From Treponema sp. (GTDB taxonomy: Bacteria > Spirochaetota > Spirochaetia > Treponematales > Breznakiellaceae): 11,124 nucleotides of DNA. The stretch covers positions 1-11,124 of the forward strand of contig JAISOR010000277.1 of NCBI GenBank assembly GCA_031275535.1, read 5' to 3'. The translations under genes and the position numbers were made by a program. Positions 1 to 5,536 of this stretch are shown piece after piece. Each line of letters opens with the position of its first letter. Position 1 is the stretch's first letter. The notes under the pieces were generated by a model. That model saw only the letters and a program-made list of their open reading frames with translations. It made no database searches and was not told the origin of the DNA.

Positions 1-1
1 G

Positions 2-157
2 GATCGTCTTACGGCCCTGCTGGAAGAGGCGAAGATCTCCGAGGCCCATAAAACGGAGATCCGGCGCATCATCGATGAAGCGGGAAAACCCAAGCCGGAG
101 GAGCCGCCGCCGGACAGCGGGGAGGAAAGTGAAGAAAGTGTGAAGAGTGGGGAGTGA
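2..157 (+). CDS. 3' end of an unrecognised protein (5' truncated)
   Basis: Only the last 51 codons are present, open from the window edge to TGA at 155-157. The visible peptide starts with a charged, probably helical stretch (DRLTALLEEAKISEAHKTEI) and ends in a Pro/Glu/Ser-rich, acidic tail. The final codons (SEESVKSGE) are encoded by the start of the heptameric GTGA-type repeat that continues past the stop, so the extreme C-terminus looks like repeat-derived sequence rather than conserved protein. I do not recognise the family. Codon use (GAG, CGG, ATC, CTG) fits the GC-rich genes downstream. It could be the first part of the same transcript, as there is no strong terminator before the next gene. 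Confidence 0.6.
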   Translation, partial: DRLTALLEEAKISEAHKTEIRRIIDEAGKPKPEEPPPDSGEESEESVKSGE

Positions 158-205
158 AGGGTGAAGGGTGAGGAGTGAAGGGTGGGAGTGAAGAGAGTGT
201 GAGGG
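121..205 (+). repeat. Degenerate heptameric tandem repeat (GTGA-type)
   Basis: This is a purine-rich stretch with a 7-base period. In-phase units are AGAGTGG (144-150), GGAGTGA (151-157), AGGGTGA (158-164), AGGGTGA (165-171), GGAGTGA (172-178) and AGGGTGG (179-185). One further copy is out of phase by a base, GGAGTGA (185-191), and there are more degenerate copies on both flanks. The stop codon of the upstream gene lies inside the array. The array resembles the short tandem heptamer repeats described in intergenic regions of other bacteria. Its function is unknown. Confidence 0.7.
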
Positions 206-220
206 ACTTCACTCTTCTCC
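185..220 (+). repeat. Inverted repeat (possible hairpin) downstream of heptamer array
   Basis: GAGTGAAG (186-193) is the reverse complement of CTTCACTC (207-214), giving an 8-bp stem with a 13-base loop; flanking GA/TC bases could slip-pair. It lies 30 bases upstream of the spiro-SPASM start. There is no clean U-tract after it (TTCTCCCC), so it is a poor intrinsic terminator and may simply reflect an inverted copy of the GTGA repeat. Confidence 0.4.
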
Positions 221-244
221 CCAAGTTGCCGATATTTGGATAGT

Positions 245-1831
245 ATGAATGCCCTAGCCGTATTATATGGAGGCGATCTCGCGGACGCGGCCTTCGAAAA
301 TGTTTTTTCCGGTAAAAACGCCCTGGGTTTGGCCCTGGAAGCGGCGGCTGCCTTTCCGGGGGTTCGGCAGGTATGCCTCCTCGCGGGGGATGGTCTCCCG
401 TCCCCCTTGGGGAAACAGGCCCGGCTGCTCGGGGCCCCGGAGGGGGGCTGGACAAAGAAAAGCCTCCTTGCCGCTTTGGCGGAGCTTTCCTGGGGCTTTG
501 ATTGCACCTATTTTGCCTGGGCCGATTGCCCCCTCCTGGACCCGGTCCTGGCGGGGACCCTGGCGGAACGGCACCGGCGTTTTGCCGCGGAGTATTCCTA
601 TGCCGACGGCTGGCCCTACGGCTTCGCCCCGGAACTGCTCGCTCCGGGCATTCCGGCGATCCTGGCCAAAATAAACGGCGACGAGGATGGGCCCGTGGAG
701 CGGGACACCCTCTTTTCAGTGATACAGAAGGATATCAACGCCTTTGATATAGAAACCGAAATCTCGCCCCTGGACCTGCGGCCCTACCGCTTAAGCCTTA
801 CCGCGGATTCCGGACGGAACCTCCTCCTCCTGACCCGGCTCACCGGGGCGGGGCTTTCCCGGGCCGCGGACGCGGAGCAGATCCTCCGGTCCCGGCCGGA
901 ATTGCTGCGGACCCTGCCGGTTTTTTACGCTGTCCAGGCCGCCGGCCCCTGTCCCCAGGCCTGCGGGCTCTGTCCCTATCCCCGGTTCGGGATGCACCAG
1001 ACCGGCGCGCCCGTTACGGAACGGAAGGACTTCCTGGAACCCGCCCGGTTTGAGGAACTCCTGGACAAGATAATCGCCTTTTCCGGCGACGGGGTGATTG
1101 ACCTGTCCCTCTGGGGGGAACTGGCCCTCCATCCCCAAAAGGAGGTCCTCATAGGGATGATCCTCGCCAGGCCGGAACTTTCCGCGGTGGTGGAAACCTC
1201 CGGCCTGGGCTGGAAGGCCCGGGACCTGGGCCTCCTGGCGGAGGCCGCCGCGGGGGCCGCGAAGCGGAAGAACCGCATGGCCCCCCTTTCCTGGATAGTC
1301 TCCCTCGATTCCGCGGACCCCGGAACCTATAAGACGATCCGGGGGCCGGGCTACGCCGAGGCGGTGGAATGCGCCCGGACCCTGATGGGGCTTTTTCCCC
1401 GGGACGCCTACGTCCAGGCGGTCCGGACCCGGGGCGCCGAGGATGATATCGAGCAGTTCTACCGGTCCTGGAAGGATGCCGCGCCCCGGGGCGGGGCGCA
1501 GATCATCATCCAAAAATACGATCATTTCTGCGGCCTGCTCCCCGATTTACGGGCCTCGGACCTGTCCCCGGTAAAGCGCCGCCCCTGCTGGCACCTTATA
1601 CGGGATATGGCCATTCTGATAGACGGCAGGGTTCCGGTCTGTAAAGAGGACCTGGCGGCCCTCCGGGATACCGGGGGGGGGGCCATCCTGGGAAACGCCT
1701 TTACGGAACCCCTGGAATTGATATGGTCCCGGGGTGAAGGCCCGTACCGGGAACAATGCGCCCTCTGGGGTGGTCCTGAATATAAGGGGATCTGTGCGGA
1801 TTGTGATGAATACTATACCTACAATTTTTAA
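245..1831 (+). CDS. spiro-SPASM protein: nucleotidyltransferase-like domain + radical SAM + SPASM
   Basis: Predicted iron-sulphur enzyme of about 528 residues. The N-terminal 200 residues resemble SpsF/CMP-sugar cytidylyltransferases: a ladCP-like loop (WADCPLLDP, about residue 95) and a closing LRPYRLSLTADS segment equivalent to the family's VDT region. The R-x-P-x-K nucleotide-binding signature near the N-terminus is absent. A canonical radical SAM motif CPQACGLC (CxxxCxxC) follows at about residue 236, for the SAM-binding 4Fe-4S cluster. The last 90 residues hold a SPASM-like cysteine set (PCW, PVC, EQC, GICADC) for auxiliary clusters. This order matches the spirochaete-restricted spiro-SPASM family, whose reaction is unknown to me. 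ATG 245 is preferred; TTG at 236 adds three residues. Neither has a clear Shine-Dalgarno. The stop is TAA, and the next gene overlaps by 26 bases. A G10 run lies at 1673-1682. Confidence 0.85.
   Translation: MNALAVLYGGDLADAAFENVFSGKNALGLALEAAAAFPGVRQVCLLAGDGLPSPLGKQARLLGAPEGGWTKKSLLAALAELSWGFDCTYFAWADCPLLDPVLAGTLAERHRRFAAEYSYADGWPYGFAPELLAPGIPAILAKINGDEDGPVERDTLFSVIQKDINAFDIETEISPLDLRPYRLSLTADSGRNLLLLTRLTGAGLSRAADAEQILRSRPELLRTLPVFYAVQAAGPCPQACGLCPYPRFGMHQTGAPVTERKDFLEPARFEELLDKIIAFSGDGVIDLSLWGELALHPQKEVLIGMILARPELSAVVETSGLGWKARDLGLLAEAAAGAAKRKNRMAPLSWIVSLDSADPGTYKTIRGPGYAEAVECARTLMGLFPRDAYVQAVRTRGAEDDIEQFYRSWKDAAPRGGAQIIIQKYDHFCGLLPDLRASDLSPVKRRPCWHLIRDMAILIDGRVPVCKEDLAALRDTGGGAILGNAFTEPLELIWSRGEGPYREQCALWGGPEYKGICADCDEYYTYNF
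1673..1682 (+). repeat. Poly-G tract (G10) inside the spiro-SPASM gene
   Basis: Ten consecutive G encode Thr-Gly-Gly-Gly-Ala in the SPASM region. It is the longest homopolymer I found in the window. Losing one G would shift to a frame that stops at TGA 1719-1721, and gaining one G to a frame that stops at TGA 1735-1737. Either would delete the last three SPASM cysteines. Poly-G tracts of this length are known slipped-strand sites in treponemes. Confidence 0.7.
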
Positions 1832-2894
1832 TAAAACCATACCCTCCTATACCGCCCTGGGCGGCCGGGGCCGGGGAGGCGCCGCGGGGCTTTCGGCCAT
1901 ACTCCTCAACCGGAACGGGCGGTACCCCCGGCGGACCCTCTTCACGGAGTTGGAGAAGACGGGCTTTGATACCGTCATATCCGTGGAGGGGCCCCACGAG
2001 CGGTACGACCTGGAGGACCTTTCGGAGCGTTTTCCCTTTGTCCGGTTCATCCTGCTCAAAGAAACCATAAGCCCCGGGGAGCAGATCAACCTGGCGGTTT
2101 CCGAACTGTCCGGGCCCCTGTTTTTTGTCCTCTGGAATGATTTACGGATCTTCCGGGGCGGGGGGGCCGCCAAAATAGTAACCTGGCTCCGGGAGGATGA
2201 CGGGGAAAGAATAGGATTCCGGCGGCTCTGTACCGTGCCGGTGATTCAGAATTCCCGGTTTGAAATTCTTCCCACCCTGATTTTCCCCGCTTTTTATAGA
2301 AGGACCCTTAAAACCTTTCCCGTGGCGCTCCTCCGGGAGGGCTTCCCCTCCCTCTATCCCTTTGACGGGGTGGGCATCTATGACCGGGATCGGTTTATCA
2401 AACTGGGGGGCTTCGACGGAACCCTCAAGAATCCCCACTGGCAGCTCATGGATTTTGGTTTCCGGGCCCATCTTTGGGGTGAGGAGATTAGCTGTACCCA
2501 GTTGGTCCGGCTTTCCTACGACGGGGAAACCCCTGCGGAGGACCATACCGCGGAAGAGAGCTACCGCCGGTTTTACCTTAAAAACCTGGCCCCGGTGTTC
2601 CGGGGGGATTTTTCCTACCTTCCCCTGCGGCGCTTTCCCGCGTATCTCTTGCGAACCGGGGGGGACCCCTTTGCCGCCTGGGAGGATTTTTCCGAAAGCC
2701 GCCGCTGGGTCAGGCTTAACCGGTACCGTTTCCGCAGCGACGCCCGGTCCCTTACCGACTTATGGCCCCATCCCGGGGAACAGGCCGCCGGGGAGACCGG
2801 TAATCCGGGGGGATTCGAATTTTCCGGGGCCCTTGACCATTCCGGGGGCCTGGATTTTCCCGGAGAGCCCGAATTTCCCCGGGGGAGTACCTAG
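1806..2894 (+). CDS. GT2-like glycosyltransferase family protein
   Basis: Predicted cytoplasmic protein of 362 residues with the outline of a family 2 (GT-A) glycosyltransferase. It has an N-terminal LSAILLNRNG strand, a mid-domain segment INLAVSELSGPLFFVLWNDL (residues 94-113) where the metal-binding DxD would sit, and the typical acceptor-side block FIKLGGFD (197-204) followed by DFGFRAHLWG (216-225). The DxD position reads W-N-D-L, so metal binding may be altered. There is no signal peptide or membrane segment. The C-terminal 40 residues (from about 324) are low-complexity Gly/Phe/Pro with near-repeats (GGFEF, GGLDF, PEFP). The ATG at 1806 is preceded by an in-frame GTG at 1803. It overlaps the end of the spiro-SPASM gene by 26 bases, so translation is probably coupled. 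The donor and acceptor cannot be predicted, and a nucleotidyltransferase-like reading is less likely. Confidence 0.65.
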   Translation: MNTIPTIFNKTIPSYTALGGRGRGGAAGLSAILLNRNGRYPRRTLFTELEKTGFDTVISVEGPHERYDLEDLSERFPFVRFILLKETISPGEQINLAVSELSGPLFFVLWNDLRIFRGGGAAKIVTWLREDDGERIGFRRLCTVPVIQNSRFEILPTLIFPAFYRRTLKTFPVALLREGFPSLYPFDGVGIYDRDRFIKLGGFDGTLKNPHWQLMDFGFRAHLWGEEISCTQLVRLSYDGETPAEDHTAEESYRRFYLKNLAPVFRGDFSYLPLRRFPAYLLRTGGDPFAAWEDFSESRRWVRLNRYRFRSDARSLTDLWPHPGEQAAGETGNPGGFEFSGALDHSGGLDFPGEPEFPRGST

Positions 2895-2897
2895 CCT

Positions 2898-3596
2898 ATG
2901 ACCGCCCTTATCCTCCAGGGAAGGATCGATTCTTCCCGGCTTCCCCAAAAAAGCCTCCTGGACCTGGAAGGAAAACCCCTCATCCTGCGGGCCATGTAGG
3001 CGCTGAAACGGGTACCCTGCGATGTTCATATCCTTGCCTGCCCGGAGGACAGCCTTTCCGGTTTCGGCCCCCTGGCGGAACAGGCGGGGTTTGAGCTTGT
3101 CCCCGGATCCAAGGATGATGTCCTTAGCCGTTACTGCGGGGCCATCCGCCGCTTTTCCCCGGACCGGATCATCCGGGCCACCGGGGACAATCCCTTTGTG
3201 TTTCCCGACGCCGCCGGGGCTATCCACCGGGAGGCCCTGCTCCTTAATGCGGATTACGCGGGCTACAGCGGCATTCCCTATGGGGCGGGGGTGGAAGCGG
3301 TGGCCTCCGAAGCCCTCCTCCGGGCGGAACGGGAAGCCTCCCCGGGGCCGGAGCGGGAACATGTCTGCCCCTACCTCTACGGCCACCCGGAACGCTTCCT
3401 CGTCCACCGGCCCCTGGCGCCCCCGGCCTGGCAGGGGCCTTCCATTCGGATCACCGTGGATACCCGGGAAGATTATGAGCGGGCCAGGCTCCTCTGCCGT
3501 GCCCTCTGCCGGGAGGCGGAGGAACCCTGGCAGGCTGAACAGATCATCGCCCTTTTTAAGAAGACCTTTCCCCCCCCGGGGGAGGCCCCCCGGTGA
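2898..3596 (+). pseudogene. spsF: SpsF-type cytidylyltransferase interrupted by an in-frame TAG
   Basis: Read through the stop, this is a complete 232-residue member of the SpsF/CMP-sugar cytidylyltransferase family, which activates acidic sugars with CTP. It shows the family signatures in order: LQGRIDSSRLPQKSLLDLEG (residues 6-25, CTP-binding RLPxK), GSKDDVLSRY, RATGDNPFVFPDA, IPYGAGVEAVASEALL, EREHVCPYLYG and SIRITVDTREDYERAR. The frame is broken at codon 34 by TAG (2997-2999) in the context RAM-stop-ALKRV. One C-to-T change from CAG (Gln) would explain it, and nothing else is disrupted. The only downstream in-frame start is GTG 3198, which would lack the CTP site. GGAG at 2884-2887 is a plausible ribosome site. 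The end overlaps the next gene's GTG as GTGA. Either a real nonsense mutation or a sequence error would account for this. Confidence 0.85.
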
Positions 3597-5521
3597 GGGC
3601 CGGCCCGCTCCTGGTGGTCCCCGCCGCGGAAAAGGGCCGGGGAGGGGGCCATCTGGTCCGTTCCGCCGCGCTGGTCCGGGAACTCCGTTCCCGGGGGCGG
3701 GAGGCCTGTCTCTACCTTCCCAGCCCCCCGGCGCCCTCCGTTTCGGACTGCATGACCCCCCTGGAGGAGTCCTGGCTTATCCGGGACCCGGACTCCGCGG
3801 CCCGCGGGCCCTGGGCTTTCATTATCCTGGACCGGTTCAGGACCCCCCGGAAGGAACTGGCGGCCTGGGCGGCCCTGGGCCCCCTGGTGGGTATTGACGA
3901 GGGGGGGGCCGGGCGGGACAGCTTCGATTTTCTTATCGATCTGCTTCCCGGCCCGCCGGGCCTCGCCGCGCCGAACCGCCTGGATCCAAGCCTGCTCCCC
4001 CTGCCCCGGAACCGGCGGCCCGCGTTCTATGTGCCCCCCGCCCGGCGGGCCGGGCCCTTCCGGGTGCTGGTCAGTTTCGGCGCCGAGGACCCCGCGGGTC
4101 TTACCCTTCCGGCGGCTTTGGCCCTGGTCCGCGGGGCCAGGGGAAAGGACCGGGCCCCCGCAGGGGCGGCCGTCAGGGTCCTTACCGGCGATCCCCGGAG
4201 CCGGGAAATCCTGGGCCGGCGGGGGATACCGGTTTTGGCCCCCCTTCCGGCCCTTGGGGAGGAATTGGCCTCCTACGATCTCCTGGTAAGCCATTTTGGG
4301 CTTACCGCGTTTGAGGCGCTCCATGCCAGGGTCCCGGTGCTGCTGGTCTCCCCCGGCGCGTACCATAAAAGGCTTGCCCGCCGGGGGGGCTTTCCCGCCG
4401 CGGGTTCGGGAAGGGGAGGGGCCCGCCGCCTCGGCGGGGTCCTGTTCCACCGGGGAAGGCCCAGGGAAGAATTTCTCCGCGCCCTGGGGGAACGCTGCCG
4501 GGGGCTTGCGGAACGTTACGGCCTTGAGGGGGACGCTCCGGGGACCCTGGGCGCTTTGCTTGCCCCCTGGACCGCCGGAGTTCCCCCGGCCTGTCCCGGC
4601 TGCGGCGCCCCCCGCCGCATAGGGCCTTCACCGGGGAACCGGGGGGGGCGTCATCCGGTCCTGGCCCGTTTTGAGGACCGGACCTACCGGCGCTGCCCCC
4701 GCTGTGGTATGGTCTATATGCTCCGTTCCTCCCCCCCGCCCATTGAGTACGAAACCGATTATTTTTTCGGTTTTTACAAAAAACAGTACGGAAAGACCTA
4801 CCTTGAGGATTTTCCCAACCTGATCCGGGCCGGGAAGGAACGGCTGCGGCGGATCGGGGCCATGCTGGGGCCTGCCCGGGGCCCGGAGGAACGGCGGCTC
4901 CTGGATATAGGCTGCGCCTACGGGCCCTTTCTAGCCGCCGCCCGGGAGGGGGGCTTCCTCCCGGTGGGGATTGATCCCGCGCCGGACGCGATCCGGTATG
5001 TCCGGGAAGAACTGCGTATCCCCGCGTTTCAGGGCTTTTTCCCCCTTAGCCCGGAGGAACTGCCCCCGGATGCGGAGGGCAGGGAACTCCTTATGAACCG
5101 GAGCTTTAGCGTGGTTTCCCTTTGGTATGTGATAGAGCATTTTGAAAATCCCCGGCTGGTGCTGGAGGAAATTTCCCGGCTCCTTAAACCCGGAGGGGTC
5201 CTGGCCTTTTCGACCCCCTCTTTTTCAGGCGTCTCCGGGAGGAAGTCTCCCCGCCGGTTCCTCGAAAAAAGCCCCCCGGATCATTGGACTATCTGGACCC
5301 CCCGCCGTTGTAGTAAGCTGCTGGCAGCCTGTGGTTTCCGGCTTAAAAGGATCGTGGTTACCGGCCATCATCCTGAGCGGTTTCCCCTGGCAGGGCGGTT
5401 TCTGGGGAATACAAGGGGGCCGGTCTACCGGTTTTTGTACCTCCTCAGCCGGATCTTCCGGCTGGGAGACACCTTTGAGGTCTATGGAATTGTCCGGGAC
5501 GCAGGCCGGGATAAAAAATAG
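3593..5521 (+). CDS. PseG/SpsG-like domain fused to zinc-ribbon SAM methyltransferase
   Basis: 642-residue fusion. Residues 1 to about 320 look like PseG/SpsG (UDP-sugar hydrolase or GT28-like glycosyltransferase fold): GGGHLVRSAALVRELRSRG (residues 17-35, with the catalytic-type His20), a VGIDEGG segment (99-105), VLVSFGAEDPAGLTL (158-172) and a C-terminal HFGLTAFEAL nucleotide-binding loop (234-243). Residues 334-371 form a zinc ribbon, CPGC...CPRC. Residues 430-560 are a class I methyltransferase: LLDIGCAYGPF (436-446), acidic D461 in VGIDPAP, and VVSLWYVIEHFENP (507-520), followed by LLKPGG. A zinc ribbon before such a methyltransferase is typical of sugar methyltransferases. GTG 3593 overlaps the spsF stop and has GGGGGAGG at 3578-3585, seven bases upstream. 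Runs of 8 G at 3901 and 4641 lie in it. Role inferred: processing and methylating a nucleotide sugar made with SpsF. Confidence 0.8.
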   Translation: MRAGPLLVVPAAEKGRGGGHLVRSAALVRELRSRGREACLYLPSPPAPSVSDCMTPLEESWLIRDPDSAARGPWAFIILDRFRTPRKELAAWAALGPLVGIDEGGAGRDSFDFLIDLLPGPPGLAAPNRLDPSLLPLPRNRRPAFYVPPARRAGPFRVLVSFGAEDPAGLTLPAALALVRGARGKDRAPAGAAVRVLTGDPRSREILGRRGIPVLAPLPALGEELASYDLLVSHFGLTAFEALHARVPVLLVSPGAYHKRLARRGGFPAAGSGRGGARRLGGVLFHRGRPREEFLRALGERCRGLAERYGLEGDAPGTLGALLAPWTAGVPPACPGCGAPRRIGPSPGNRGGRHPVLARFEDRTYRRCPRCGMVYMLRSSPPPIEYETDYFFGFYKKQYGKTYLEDFPNLIRAGKERLRRIGAMLGPARGPEERRLLDIGCAYGPFLAAAREGGFLPVGIDPAPDAIRYVREELRIPAFQGFFPLSPEELPPDAEGRELLMNRSFSVVSLWYVIEHFENPRLVLEEISRLLKPGGVLAFSTPSFSGVSGRKSPRRFLEKSPPDHWTIWTPRRCSKLLAACGFRLKRIVVTGHHPERFPLAGRFLGNTRGPVYRFLYLLSRIFRLGDTFEVYGIVRDAGRDKK

Positions 5522-5536
5522 CAGGAGCGGATAGGA

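Noticed and set aside
185..220. Intrinsic terminator between the first gene and the operon
   Set aside because: The stem is weak and no T-run follows it.
225..246. Promoter just before the spiro-SPASM gene (TTGCCG ... TAGTAT)
   Set aside because: The spacing is only 10 bases, and the -10 would overlap the start codon.
791..1525. Long minus-strand open frame opposite the spiro-SPASM gene
   Set aside because: Its product is Gly/Pro/Arg-rich with no motif, as expected for the antisense of a GC-rich gene; the plus-strand frame has clear radical SAM motifs.
2997..2999. TAG read as pyrrolysine
   Set aside because: The position is a simple CAG-to-TAG change in an ordinary enzyme, TAG serves as a normal stop for three other genes here, and no pyl genes are in the window.
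3022..3897. Alternative plus-strand frame of 291 codons across spsF and the next gene
   Set aside because: It is Pro/Arg/Ser-rich without any motif and spans the boundary of two recognisable genes in other frames.
3473..4450. 325-codon minus-strand open frame opposite spsF and the PseG-like region
   Set aside because: It is low-complexity Gly/Pro sequence without a family signature, and the opposite strand encodes conserved domains.
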